The notes: a model not told the origin generated them from the sequence alone. A stretch of DNA of 64,000 nt from JBBIQV01 sp964555285 (GCA_964555285.1 CAZKRM010000003.1:1-64000); one strand, 5' to 3'; counted from the stretch's first letter, positions 25,875 through 34,524 are shown. Program-made: numbers and translations.

Positions 25875-26813
25875 ATGCCCGCGCTCATTGCCGGTCTCAC
25901 CTTTCTCGGTATGGTGTGCGGGCTGCTTGCCGTGCGGAGCTGGATCACGGCCCGGGCTCAGGCCGGTGAGTCCAGCTCCTCGGACGACGTCGGGTTTGCA
26001 CTCCCGCTCGACGCGCTGCCGATCACGCGCTCGCTTTCGACGGCGGGAAAGGGCGCAGGTGGGCTCTTCCGCGATGCCTGGGCCCCCGTTCTGACGTGGC
26101 CGGCCGGGCAGGGCACGTCACGCCCCTCGGCGATCCTCGGGCTGGGGCTCGGCGGCATGATCGCGATCGGAGCCCTGCTCGCGGTCGGCGTGCCGCTGTT
26201 GTTCGTCGGGTCAGGGGGGCTCGCCGTCTTACTCGGACCGCCGATCCGTCTCGCCCGGCAACGGCGCGCCCGTGTGCGTCGGTTCGAGCAACTCTTCCCC
26301 GACACGCTGGAACTGATGAGCCGGTCGCTTCGGGCCGGACACGCGCTGCTGGAGAGCATCAGCATCGTCGCGCAGGAGGCGGCGGAACCGGTCAAGAGCG
26401 AGTTCGAACGGGTCGCACAGGAAGTCCGGTTCGGCGTGAGTCTTCCCGATTCCCTTAAGGCGATGGCCACGCGAGTGGAATCGCGAGAGCTGAACTTTTT
26501 CGTGACGTCGCTTCTGATCCAGCGGGAGACGGGAGGCAATCTCGCCGGCATCATTGACTTCATCAGCCAGCTCACGCGCAAGCGCTTCGAACTGGAACTG
26601 CGGATACGCGCCGTGTCCGCAGAAGGGCGGCTGTCCGTGGGGACGATCTTCGCGCTGCCCTTCGCGGTCGGCGGGCTGTTGTGGTTGTTGAATCCCGGAT
26701 ATCTGGCGCCGCTCTTCGAGCATCCGGTGGGCCGTGCGATGACGGTCACGGGAGTGGCGCTGTCCTTGATCGGGATGGTCATCACCAGGCGCATGGTCGC
26801 GCCGCAAGGGTGA
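25875..26813 (+). CDS. tadB: Inner-membrane platform protein TadB
   Basis: 312 residues. N-terminal and mid membrane segments, a type II secretion F domain (about 150-270, DTLELMSRSLRAGHALLESI and FFVTSLLIQRETGGNLAGII) and C-terminal membrane segments. GGAGGA lies about 10 bp before this ATG; a TTG at 25869 overlapping the tadA stop is the alternative. Works with TadC as the platform on which TadA acts. Confidence 0.92.
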   Translation: MPALIAGLTFLGMVCGLLAVRSWITARAQAGESSSSDDVGFALPLDALPITRSLSTAGKGAGGLFRDAWAPVLTWPAGQGTSRPSAILGLGLGGMIAIGALLAVGVPLLFVGSGGLAVLLGPPIRLARQRRARVRRFEQLFPDTLELMSRSLRAGHALLESISIVAQEAAEPVKSEFERVAQEVRFGVSLPDSLKAMATRVESRELNFFVTSLLIQRETGGNLAGIIDFISQLTRKRFELELRIRAVSAEGRLSVGTIFALPFAVGGLLWLLNPGYLAPLFEHPVGRAMTVTGVALSLIGMVITRRMVAPQG

Positions 26814-26824
26814 AAGGGATCGTC

Positions 26825-27766
26825 GTGGACGGACGCCTCGGCATCAGTGTCTTGGTCTTCGCCGGCTGTGCGGCAGGGTTCTGGGGCGTCTGTGCCTGGG
26901 CCGAACGCCGGTATCAGGTTATGCGCTGGCGCACACATGTGATCGGGCGCTCCGACCGGCGCACCATCCAGGATCTGTTCGCCGACTGGTTGTCCCACGG
27001 CGTCCACTGGCTCGAATCCGTCGGCCGGATGCTCGACGCGAAGGCGGGAGGCGAGGTGACGCATCTGCCGAATCGCTTTACCACGGCGGGGTATCGCAAT
27101 CCATGCATTCCCTTTATGTTGCACGGCGCCAAGATTGCCGGACTGATCGGCTTCCCGTGTCTGTGGGGTAGCCTGGGAGCGTTGGTCTTTCACGCGGTCG
27201 CTCCGGCGGCGGTCTGGATGGGTGGGGTCGGCATGGCGTTCTGTGGATGGTACGGGCCGGATCTGTGGCTGCGCCGGTTGGCTGAGCAGCGCAAGAGAAG
27301 GATCGAGCGCGGGTTTCCCGATGCGCTGGATCTGATGGTCGTGTGCGTCGAGGCAGGGTTGGCGTTAGACCCCGCGCTCCGCCGCGTCGGAACCGAATTG
27401 CGCATCGGTCACCGCGAACTCAGCGAGGAATTGAGTCTTCTTTCGGTGGAACTCCAGGCGGGGCGGGCACGGGCGGAGGCCATGCGGAGGTTCGGCCTCA
27501 GAACGGACATCGACGAAGTGAAGAATTTCGTCGCGCTGCTCGTGCAAACGGAGCGGTTCGGGACGGGGTTGGCGCAATCCCTCCGCGTTCATTCGGAGGC
27601 GATTCGTCGCCGCCACCAGCTCAGGGCGGAGGAACTCGCGTCGCAGCTTCCTGTGAAGATGCTGTTCCCGCTCGTGTTCTTCGTTTTGCCGTTGCTCTTC
27701 ATCATCCTGGTCGGGCCGATTCTTCTTCGAGGCGTGCAGTCCATGTTGCCCGGCGCTGCCGGGTAG
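26825..27766 (+). CDS. tadC: Inner-membrane platform protein TadC
   Basis: 313 residues from GTG 26825, which has AAAGGG six bases upstream; GTG 26810 overlapping the tadB stop is possible. Membrane segments at the N terminus and around 110-150, then the type II secretion F domain (FPDALDLMVVCVEAGLALDPAL and FVALLVQTERFGTGLAQSLR) and C-terminal membrane helix. The repeat array downstream could be its terminator. Confidence 0.92.
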   Translation: MDGRLGISVLVFAGCAAGFWGVCAWAERRYQVMRWRTHVIGRSDRRTIQDLFADWLSHGVHWLESVGRMLDAKAGGEVTHLPNRFTTAGYRNPCIPFMLHGAKIAGLIGFPCLWGSLGALVFHAVAPAAVWMGGVGMAFCGWYGPDLWLRRLAEQRKRRIERGFPDALDLMVVCVEAGLALDPALRRVGTELRIGHRELSEELSLLSVELQAGRARAEAMRRFGLRTDIDEVKNFVALLVQTERFGTGLAQSLRVHSEAIRRRHQLRAEELASQLPVKMLFPLVFFVLPLLFIILVGPILLRGVQSMLPGAAG

Positions 27767-27803
27767 GAGCGCGGCGGGCGGGACGAGCGGGAAAGGCGAG
27801 ATC

Positions 27804-27917
27804 CGAGGTTCGAAGTTCTGGGTTCTGAGTTCTGGGTTCTGAGTTCTGAGTTCTGAGTTCTGAGTTCTGAGTTCTGAGTTCCGGAAACCTCGAACTTCGA
27901 ACCTCGAACCCAGAACC
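27804..27917. repeat. TGAGTTC repeat array and hairpin after tadC
   Basis: CGAGGTTCGAAGTTC (27804-27818) pairs perfectly with 27892-27906. Between the arms are about nine copies of a 7-base unit, mostly GTTCTGA. It stands 38 bp after the tadC stop. Member of the dispersed repeat family. Confidence 0.85.
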
Positions 27918-27966
27918 CTCGCCCGTCCCGCGTGTCAACATGGTTTTTAGGCAGTGGAGGATGAGT

Positions 27967-28950
27967 ATGAAACGGATGTTGGCGGTGATCTTTCTAGGTC
28001 TGATGACATCGAGCGTGGCCGGATGTGGATTCGGCGCGACCGCTTCGGTCAAGAAATCGCCCGCATCTGCGGACAGGAATGCGGAGACGACGCACGAAAC
28101 GGAGGAGGCGGAGGCCCCATCGGTCGCGCACGACACGCCGGCCGCCGACGAGTACGAGCAACTCGGCGATACCTATGTGCGGCAGGGGAACTGGACTCTG
28201 GCGCTGTTGCAGTACGATCACGTGTTGAAGTCGGCGCCCCGTCACGCACGCGTCCGACACAAGAAATATCTGTTGTTTCTCGCGAACGGACTCCATGCCG
28301 ACGCCGTCGCCGGATTTCGCGCGCTGGTTCGGGAACAACCGCACGATCCGCACGCGTGGGAGGGCCTCGGCCGGTCGCTCCTCCAAGCGGGGCAGGAGGC
28401 GCAGGCCGAGGAAGCCTTACGTCGAGCCGTACAAGAGAACGCGCGACTCTGGAGAGCGCATGCCCTGTTGGGGGTGCTCTACGATCTTCGCCAAGAACAT
28501 GGCCGGGCGGTGGCGGCCTATCGGATCGCGCTTGAGCTGAAGCCCGACCGCCTCGATGTCCGTAACAATCTTGGGCATGCCTACTACCTCATGGGCGACT
28601 ATCGCAAGGCGATCGAGGAATACACGTTTGCCAAGAAACGGGGATACTCCGAGGCGACCATTCATAATAACCTCGGTCTCGCGCTGGCAAAGACAGGGGC
28701 GTACAGAGACGCGCTGGCTGCGTTTCGGCTGGGCGGGACGGAGCCGCAAGCCTTCAACAATCTCGGCATCGTGTATCTCGAAGCCGGGCAGGCGGCCAAC
28801 GCGGTGGTCTGTTTCCGGAAGGCGATCGACGCCAATCCCAAATTCGATCAGCGGGCCAATGAGCATCTCGCGTTTGCGCAATCTGTTCTGCAGCAAGAAC
28901 GCGCGCATCGGAGCCTTCGGCCGGAACAGGGAACGAACGCCTGCTCATAA
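27967..28950 (+). CDS. TPR lipoprotein (TadD-like)
   Basis: 327 residues from ATG 27967, with GGAGG seven bases upstream; ATG 27961 and 27940 are in frame. Signal peptide with lipobox VAGC. From about residue 60 onward it is a row of TPR motifs (e.g. YEQLGDTYVRQGNWTLALLQYD and VRNNLGHAYYLMGDYRKAIEEY, about seven in all). TadD proteins are outer-membrane TPR lipoproteins that help the secretin. The repeat array separates it from tadC, so it may be transcribed separately. Confidence 0.83.
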   Translation: MKRMLAVIFLGLMTSSVAGCGFGATASVKKSPASADRNAETTHETEEAEAPSVAHDTPAADEYEQLGDTYVRQGNWTLALLQYDHVLKSAPRHARVRHKKYLLFLANGLHADAVAGFRALVREQPHDPHAWEGLGRSLLQAGQEAQAEEALRRAVQENARLWRAHALLGVLYDLRQEHGRAVAAYRIALELKPDRLDVRNNLGHAYYLMGDYRKAIEEYTFAKKRGYSEATIHNNLGLALAKTGAYRDALAAFRLGGTEPQAFNNLGIVYLEAGQAANAVVCFRKAIDANPKFDQRANEHLAFAQSVLQQERAHRSLRPEQGTNACS

Positions 28951-28990
28951 CATTCCTCGCGCGCCGACCTGCTCCCTCTTTCGAGCGGGC

Positions 28991-29029
28991 TAGGAGCCTG
29001 TCCAACATTGCCTGTCGGACAGGCTCCTA
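28991..29029. terminator. Bidirectional terminator hairpin
   Basis: TAGGAGCCTGTCC (28991-29003) and its exact complement (29017-29029), loop 13. It lies between convergent genes, and its last three bases are the stop codon of the zinc ribbon gene. Confidence 0.7.
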
Positions 29030-29392
29030 ACGTTTCCGAAACAAGAACGATCCGTACAGCCCTGCGATGGCGATCGTCACCAGTTCGATAGTGAGCAGAA
29101 GGCGGCTGACGATCGCCTGAGGGGAAGGTGGGCTGAGGATGAAGGAGAATCCCAAGAACTCCGGCGGCTGCGACGGCGGACTTTCCCACGGGGGAACGAG
29201 CAAGGCGAGGAGAAGCGCCGCTACCATCGCGTAGAGGATCTGCAAATTGAGCTGTTCGCCGCCGGCGTTTGGAGGAGAACTGGATCCCGATGTCGATGAA
29301 TCAAGCCGCGCCCCGCACTGGGTGCAGAAGCGATAGATTTCAGGAAGGAGCCGGCCGCAGGCCTGACAGGTCTTCACAGCATCCTTCTCCAC
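29027..29392 (-). CDS. Zinc-ribbon membrane protein
   Basis: 121 residues. N-terminal zinc ribbon CQACGR...CTQCGA (two CXXC pairs, about residues 9-28), a Ser-rich linker, then two hydrophobic segments (LQILYAMVAALLLALLVPP and LLLTIELVTIAIAGLYGSFLF). Family of small zinc_ribbon_2 membrane proteins; function unknown. The stop codon is inside a bidirectional hairpin. Confidence 0.72.
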   Translation of the reverse strand: MEKDAVKTCQACGRLLPEIYRFCTQCGARLDSSTSGSSSPPNAGGEQLNLQILYAMVAALLLALLVPPWESPPSQPPEFLGFSFILSPPSPQAIVSRLLLTIELVTIAIAGLYGSFLFRKR

Positions 29393-29464
29393 ATCTGAAT
29401 GAGAAGGCCTAGATTAAGCCAGAGCGCGATCTGTTTCCAGTCCCTCGGGAGGATGGGAGGAATG

Positions 29465-29492
29465 ATCCGTATCACCTCTGGGTGATACGGAT
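29465..29492. terminator. Terminator of the OM barrel gene
   Basis: ATCCGTATCACC, loop TCTG, GGTGATACGGAT: perfect 12-bp stem 28 bp after the stop of the minus-strand barrel gene. Confidence 0.7.
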
Positions 29493-29519
29493 GATGGATG
29501 TTGTGGAAGTAGCCAGTGA

Positions 29520-30224
29520 CTAGAAGTGGTACCCGATGCCGAACACGAAGTTGTGCATATTGTAGGTTGCGTTGAACCCAAAGAGTGCCGGGTTCTCGCT
29601 AAAGTGCAGCCTCACGTGGTTGTACTTCCACTCCGCAAAGGCGGTCCACCGGCGGGTCATGTAGTATTGCACGCCGAGCTGAGCATTGAGCCCAAGCCTG
29701 GTGCTCGACTGAGAACCGTCTGAAGTGCTCACGCGCGCAAAGAAAATTCCAGGGCCGATGGCGGCGTAGGGTTGCAACCGAGTCTTTGGGTAACGCACGA
29801 CCAGGTTCATCGGAGCCCAGGTAAGCACCCGAAGATGGGCGCCCGGTATCTCACCAGTTGCCTGGCCTCCTCTGATCGTCGGGCTTGGAGGAACGGTGAA
29901 CGTCATGGGCTGCTGCTTAATGTGCGGTGTCACGTTGAACATCTCTGTCTCGAGGCCGAACCACCGAGCCGCTGGGAAGAAGAAGCCTGCTTTCGCTCCG
30001 TACAGGATCGAGCTCTTCAGCGCGTTATCGGAGACCGTAACGCCGGACAAACCGCCGGTGAGATCGATGTTCGTCAGTCCCTTCCCGATGGAGGGCACGG
30101 CCACACCGAATTGTCCGGCGATGTAGGCTTCCCCATACGCGAGGGATTGGCCAAGCACGGTCACCGTGGTCAGGAGGCCGGCGGCCACTAGGCTCGAACA
30201 TAGGCGTTTCTTCAGGCGAATCAT
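29520..30224 (-). CDS. Outer-membrane beta-barrel protein
   Basis: 234 residues from ATG 30224, with GAGAGG seven bases before it; the frame is open to 30338. Signal peptide ends near residue 31 (AYGEA). The rest is alternating beta strands of the small eight-stranded OmpW/opacity type, ending in FVFGIGYHF with a terminal Phe. Substrate or role unknown. A near-perfect sigma-54 promoter lies about 100 bases upstream, so expression is probably conditional, and a clean terminator follows. Confidence 0.8.
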   Translation of the reverse strand: MIRLKKRLCSSLVAAGLLTTVTVLGQSLAYGEAYIAGQFGVAVPSIGKGLTNIDLTGGLSGVTVSDNALKSSILYGAKAGFFFPAARWFGLETEMFNVTPHIKQQPMTFTVPPSPTIRGGQATGEIPGAHLRVLTWAPMNLVVRYPKTRLQPYAAIGPGIFFARVSTSDGSQSSTRLGLNAQLGVQYYMTRRWTAFAEWKYNHVRLHFSENPALFGFNATYNMHNFVFGIGYHF

Positions 30225-30322
30225 CGCAAAACCTCTCATTTCATCGTGGATTGATTCCCCACTGCCGTGCAGTCTCTTCTCGATGGGGAGGCCTCTCGGC
30301 TTACGCGTGCCCATGCTGCTGA

Positions 30323-30337
30323 GCAAGCCACGTGCCA
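30323..30337 (-). promoter_or_regulatory. Sigma-54 promoter of the OM barrel gene
   Basis: On the minus strand TGGCACG-TGGC-TTGC followed by T, matching the RpoN consensus TGGCACG-N4-TTGCW at every conserved base with the required spacing. Expected start near 30311, about 85 bases before the ATG. Confidence 0.7.
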
Positions 30338-30439
30338 CGGGGAGGCTTGAAATATCTTCTCAATCATATCGGTCGGAGGCCTATGCGCAAAGCAATTGTG
30401 AAGAGTCTGCAGAGACCTATAGAGTGCCGGCCGTTCGTT

Positions 30440-30469
30440 GACAGTCTGAAGAGGCGGTTCCTATAATCC
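30440..30469 (+). promoter_or_regulatory. Consensus sigma-70 promoter upstream of gpsA
   Basis: TTGACA (30440-30445), 18-bp spacer, TATAAT (30464-30469). Both hexamers are perfect. Predicted start near 30476 gives a leader of about 220 bases before gpsA, containing the hairpin at 30556-30632. Confidence 0.68.
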
Positions 30470-30555
30470 GCTTGGCCTTGGCGGGATGTCGAAAATCTCT
30501 TCCAGCGGCGTTCATACGTCGCTCTCATGAACCGCGAAGCGTCTCTCGCTTGGAA

Positions 30556-30632
30556 GTTTCAAGTTGCTCGTTTCTGGTTTCACGTTTCGGATTCTTCGGG
30601 CAACTTGAAACCTGAAACTCGAAACCAGAAAC
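30556..30632. repeat. Double inverted repeat in the gpsA leader
   Basis: GTTTCAAGTTGC (30556-30567) pairs with 30600-30611, and GTTTCTGGTTTC (30570-30581) with 30621-30632. The two stems cannot form together in a simple nested way, since the pairs interlock. Sequence style is that of the dispersed repeats. Confidence 0.75.
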
Positions 30633-30694
30633 CCGTGGCGACGAACAAAAAGGACGGCCTTTCTGAGATTCTGGTAGGGTAGCCAATTCACTAC

Positions 30695-31714
30695 ATGCAG
30701 ACTATTAACCGAATCGGTGTCATCGGAGCCGGCGCGTGGGGAACTGCGCTGGCCAAGCATCTTGCTGAAAAGGGCCTCGACGTCCGGCTGTGGGCCTACG
30801 AAACGGACGTCGTCGATTCCGTCACGACGAAACGGGAGAATGCACTCTACCTGCCGGGCGTGCCGCTTCCGCCGTCGCTCGTTGCGACCAATTCCCTTGC
30901 GCAGGCCGTCGGGGACCGTGATGGCCTCCTCTTCGCGGTGCCCTCGCATGTGGCCAGGGCGGTGCTGGTGCGGATGGCGCCTCTTTTGACCGCGCCGATC
31001 CCCTTGATCAGCGCGACGAAAGGTGTGGAAGAGGATTCCCTGAAGCTGATGACGCAGGTGATGACGGACGTGCTATCGCCGGAGATGGAACGGATGGTGA
31101 TGGTCCTCTCTGGACCGAGTTTCGCGTCCGAAGTGAGCCGCGGTCAGCCCACGGCGGTCTGCTTAGCCGGAGAGAATCCTGAACTCGTCGGGACGTTTCA
31201 ACACGTATTCATGACGGCGATGTTTCGAGTCTATGCCGATGGCGACGTCATCGGCGTTGAGCTTGGCGGCGCGCTCAAGAACGTGATGGCCTTGGCCGCC
31301 GGCGTGGTGGATGGCTTGGGGCTCGGGCACAACGCGCGAGCGGCGCTGATCACACGAGGCTTGGCGGAAATGGTCCGGTTGGGGACGGCGATGGGCGCGG
31401 ACCAGAGGACGTTTTATGGGTTGTCCGGCGTCGGTGACCTCGTGCTCACCTGTACCGGCGCGTTGAGCCGTAACCATACAGTCGGAGTGCGGCTGGGAAA
31501 GGGCGAGCGTCTCGAGGCGATTCTCGCGAGCATGCAAGCTGTGGCGGAGGGTGTCCGCACCGCCCGCGCAGCGCTGGGGTTGGCGAGGCGGCATGGGGTC
31601 GAGATGCCCATCGTGCAGGAGATCAACGCCGTGTTGTTCGACGGCAAGCGGTGCGGGAAAGCCGTCGGTGATCTGATGATGCGAGAAGCCAAGCCCGAAA
31701 AGGGCACCGCATGA
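30695..31714 (+). CDS. gpsA: Glycerol-3-phosphate dehydrogenase [NAD(P)+]
   Basis: 339 residues, usual length. Rossmann motif GAGAWGTALA at the N terminus; SGPSFASEVSRGQPTAV and the catalytic-lysine segment KNVMALAAGVVDGLGLGHNARAAL are diagnostic. It reduces dihydroxyacetone phosphate to sn-glycerol 3-phosphate for phospholipids. A consensus promoter stands about 220 bases upstream. The stop overlaps larB (ATGA). Confidence 0.96.
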   Translation: MQTINRIGVIGAGAWGTALAKHLAEKGLDVRLWAYETDVVDSVTTKRENALYLPGVPLPPSLVATNSLAQAVGDRDGLLFAVPSHVARAVLVRMAPLLTAPIPLISATKGVEEDSLKLMTQVMTDVLSPEMERMVMVLSGPSFASEVSRGQPTAVCLAGENPELVGTFQHVFMTAMFRVYADGDVIGVELGGALKNVMALAAGVVDGLGLGHNARAALITRGLAEMVRLGTAMGADQRTFYGLSGVGDLVLTCTGALSRNHTVGVRLGKGERLEAILASMQAVAEGVRTARAALGLARRHGVEMPIVQEINAVLFDGKRCGKAVGDLMMREAKPEKGTA

Positions 31715-32463
31715 ATCAGCACCAGTTGAAGGTGTTGCTGGAGCAGCTTCGCACTGGAACGCTCAGCGTCGAGGCGACGATACGGCGTCTGCGGACGTTG
31801 CCCTACGAAGATCTGGGATTCGCCTCGCTCGACCATCACCGCTCGCTCCGGCAAGGATTTCCGGAGGTCATTTTCTGCGAAGGAAAGACGAAGGCGCAGG
31901 TGGTCGCCATCGCCCGCGCGCTCCTAAAAAAAACAGGGTCGCTGTTGGCGACTCGCGTGGAGCCGGCGATCGCGAACGCGCTGAAGCGGCTCGATCGTCG
32001 GGCGGTCTATCACGATGCGGCGCGGGTGGTGGCCATTCGCGATGTCAAGCGGCGCGGGCAGGGGCGCGTACTAGTTCTGACCGCCGGCACAGCGGATATC
32101 CCTGTTGCAGAGGAAGCGCGGGTGACGGCGGAGGTGATGGGGAGCCGGGTCGAGACACTCTATGATGTGGGAGTGGCCGGCCTTCATCGGCTGCTGGACC
32201 GCCGCGACCGATTTCTCGACGCGAATGTGGTCGTGGTGGTGGCAGGCATGGACGGGGTGTTGCCGAGCGTGGTGGGGGGATTCGTGGACTGTCCGGTGAT
32301 TGCGGTGCCGACGAGCCGGGGCTACGGAGCCAGTTTTGGCGGCCTCGCGGCGCTGCTGACGATGCTGAATTCCTGCGCGGCCGGGGTGGGAGTGATGAAT
32401 ATCGATAACGGATTCGGCGCCGGATGTTTGGCGCACCGGATCAATATGCAGGGAGAGAAATAA
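31711..32463 (+). CDS. larB: Nickel-pincer cofactor biosynthesis protein LarB
   Basis: 250 residues with the AIR-carboxylase-like (PurE) C-terminal domain: VLVLTAGTADIPVAEEA, GVAGLHRL, VVAGMDGVLPSVVGGFV and VPTSRGYGASFGG. LarB carboxylates and hydrolyses nicotinic acid adenine dinucleotide as the first step of the pincer cofactor. It overlaps gpsA by 4 bp. LarC follows after a short opposing gene; LarE and LarA are not in the window. Confidence 0.93.
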   Translation: MNQHQLKVLLEQLRTGTLSVEATIRRLRTLPYEDLGFASLDHHRSLRQGFPEVIFCEGKTKAQVVAIARALLKKTGSLLATRVEPAIANALKRLDRRAVYHDAARVVAIRDVKRRGQGRVLVLTAGTADIPVAEEARVTAEVMGSRVETLYDVGVAGLHRLLDRRDRFLDANVVVVVAGMDGVLPSVVGGFVDCPVIAVPTSRGYGASFGGLAALLTMLNSCAAGVGVMNIDNGFGAGCLAHRINMQGEK

Positions 32464-32518
32464 GCTGTCAGCGATCGGCTTTCAGCTTTCTGAGTGCTGA
32501 CGGCTGAGAGCTGATGGC
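32464..32518. repeat. AGCTGAAAGC-type repeat between larB and convergent gene
   Basis: A run of GCTGTCAGC, CTTTCAGC, TGCTGACGG and GCTGATGG blocks, complementary to each other in part, fills the 54-bp gap between two convergent stop codons. A variant of the 3'-end repeat family and a possible two-way terminator. Confidence 0.55.
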
Positions 32519-33081
32519 TATTTCACGACCAGCGTCCCGCGTCGAGGCCAGGCCACCATCTGCGTCCGCGCTCCCTTCTCGCCCATCGTCAATAACTTCG
32601 CGCGCACTTGGTAGTCATACGCTCCGGCCGGAGCGACCCGCCGGTGCTGATCGTTCCCGTCCCACGTCAAGATCACCAGAACGCGCGGCAGATTGTCGTG
32701 GGCGTTTTCCTCGCCCGGCCCCGACCCTTGCGCAGATGGTGCAGCGCTATCGAGCAAGGATTCGACAGGTTTCCGATCCGACAAGAAACGAAGCGAGGTC
32801 TTGGAGGGTGAACTGACCAGAGAGGAAACCTCGAGGACGGTAGCCCCGTTCAATTCTTTGGGGAGCTGAACCGTCACGGCAAACTCCAGTGCGCTCTGGC
32901 CCGGCGCATAAGGATTCGGCGATATTTTTAGTTCAAGGATCTTCAACTCCGGTTCCGGTCGCGGCGCGGGGTTGTGTTTGCTCTTCGCCCATCCGTCTGG
33001 TGCGCCTAGACCCAGCCAGGCGACAAGTAGTGCGATCGTGGCGAACCATGCGAGCGGCCGGTGGGAGACGCGAGTCGTCAT
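32518..33081 (-). CDS. Secreted protein with FlgD-like Ig domain
   Basis: 187 residues from the ATG at 33081. Signal peptide ends near residue 29 (DGWAKS). The body starts KISPNPYAPGQSALEFAV and ends with a strand pattern LTWDGNDQHRRVAPAGAYDY, typical of FlgD/CHU-type Ig-like domains in which a WDG turn is followed by G-x-Y-x-Y. Probably periplasmic or surface. It lies opposite to and between larB and larC; no link to nickel is seen. Confidence 0.65.
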   Translation of the reverse strand: MTTRVSHRPLAWFATIALLVAWLGLGAPDGWAKSKHNPAPRPEPELKILELKISPNPYAPGQSALEFAVTVQLPKELNGATVLEVSSLVSSPSKTSLRFLSDRKPVESLLDSAAPSAQGSGPGEENAHDNLPRVLVILTWDGNDQHRRVAPAGAYDYQVRAKLLTMGEKGARTQMVAWPRRGTLVVK

Positions 33082-33312
33082 GGTGAAATTGTGCGGTCTT
33101 GGGGACATGGAATTGTGAGAGTCTGTTCGTGGGTACATGAAGGGAGACTCTGTCCAGGTAACATAGCAGGGAGGTCCTGTCAATCAATGATGGTAAGCGT
33201 GATGCCATCCTCATTTCTCGTCACCCAGACGAATCACGAGTCCTTAGCCCTAGCCCCTGGCCTCGCGTTTCTGTAAGATGGCCGTCCAAGATACGTGTGC
33301 GGTGTGAACGTC

Positions 33313-34524
33313 GTGAGCAACCACCTCCATTTTGACTGTTTCTCCGGGGTCAGCGGCGACATGGTACTCGGCGCGCTTGTCGATGCCGGGCTCTCCTTCA
33401 AGGAGCTCGTCGACGGCCTGAAGGGACTTCGTCTGCCAGGGTTCTCTCTGACCCGCAAGAAGGTCATGCGCGGAGCGGTCCATGCCACGAAGGTCGATGT
33501 CCACACCAAGAAAGGATTCGAGAAACCGCTGTCGCCGGCACGAATCAGACAGATCGTGCGAGCGAGCGCACTCCCTCAGCCGGTGAAGGAACGCACCCTC
33601 ACCGTGTTCGATCATCTGGCAGAGGCTGAAGGAGTGAGCCACGGGGTGCGTCCCAGCCACGTTCATTTTCATGAAGTCGGCGTGGTGGATTCGTTCGTGG
33701 ACGTGGTCGGGGCGATGCTCGGATGCCATCTGCTGGGGGTGACGCGCATCACGGCCTCTCCCGTGAATGTCGGCAGCGGGACCGTGAAGTCGTCTCATGG
33801 GCTGTTGCCGGTGCCAGGGCCGGCCGTGGCCGCGTTAGCTCGCGGCATCCCGATCTACAGTGGCGGGCCGACGCAGGAACTCACCACGCCGACCGGCCTG
33901 GCGCTGCTGCGAACAGTGGTTGAGGAGTATTGCCCGCTCCCGCTCTTGAGGCCGACGGCGATCGGCTATGGTGCCGGTTCTGCCGATCCGAAGAACTGGC
34001 CGAACGTCTTGCGGGTGTTCGTCGGACCGGTGCCCGCAGGGGCCGGAGGGCTGAGCGACATGGTCGTGCAGTTGGAGACGAATCTCGACGATCTGAACCC
34101 GCAAGCCTATGAATTGGTCATGGAGCGGCTGTTTGGCGCCGGCGCATTGGATGTCACCCTTACGCCGGTCATGATGAAACGCGGACGTCCCGGGATCGTC
34201 CTGGCGGCGCTGGTCTCGCGTGAGAAAACCGAGGCGGCCCTCGGCGTGCTGTTTCGTGACACGACTGCCTTGGGTGTCCGTGTTCAGGAGGTGCAGCGAC
34301 GCCTCTTGCCCCGGCAATTTGCCGTCGTTCGCGTGCGGGGCAGCGAGGTGAGAATCAAGCTGGCTGAGTCGGACCGAGGCGAGACGAAGGCGGCGCCCGA
34401 GTATCTCGACTGCAAGCGGATTGCGGAACAGACGGGACGTCCGCTCAAGGACGTGATGGAAGAAGCCGCGTTTGCCTACAGGCAAACGCAAGGCAAAAGT
34501 AAGAAGGCAAAAGTAAAACAGTAA
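33313..34524 (+). CDS. larC: Nickel insertion protein LarC
   Basis: 403 residues from GTG 33313; GTG 33304 or 33295 are alternatives without a clear ribosome-binding site. N-terminal signature HFDCFSGVSGDMVLGALVDAG, the His-rich VHFHEVGVVDSFVDVVGA, and C-terminal VQLETNLDDLNPQ. LarC is the CTP-dependent nickel insertase of the pincer cofactor. Unlike the Lactobacillus gene, it is read in one frame. The last residues (KSKKAKVKQ) are encoded by an inverted repeat that continues past the stop. Confidence 0.93.
   Translation: MSNHLHFDCFSGVSGDMVLGALVDAGLSFKELVDGLKGLRLPGFSLTRKKVMRGAVHATKVDVHTKKGFEKPLSPARIRQIVRASALPQPVKERTLTVFDHLAEAEGVSHGVRPSHVHFHEVGVVDSFVDVVGAMLGCHLLGVTRITASPVNVGSGTVKSSHGLLPVPGPAVAALARGIPIYSGGPTQELTTPTGLALLRTVVEEYCPLPLLRPTAIGYGAGSADPKNWPNVLRVFVGPVPAGAGGLSDMVVQLETNLDDLNPQAYELVMERLFGAGALDVTLTPVMMKRGRPGIVLAALVSREKTEAALGVLFRDTTALGVRVQEVQRRLLPRQFAVVRVRGSEVRIKLAESDRGETKAAPEYLDCKRIAEQTGRPLKDVMEEAAFAYRQTQGKSKKAKVKQ

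Larger units (their letters stand above)
30225..30694. other. 470-bp intergenic region between OM barrel gene and gpsA
   Basis: It holds a sigma-54-type promoter to the left (30323-30337), a consensus sigma-70 promoter to the right (30440-30469) and a double inverted repeat (30556-30632). No coding frame of interest was found. Confidence 0.6.

Noticed and set aside
33295..34524. Programmed frameshift in larC as in Lactobacillus
   Set aside because: The whole protein is read in one frame with both N- and C-terminal signatures.
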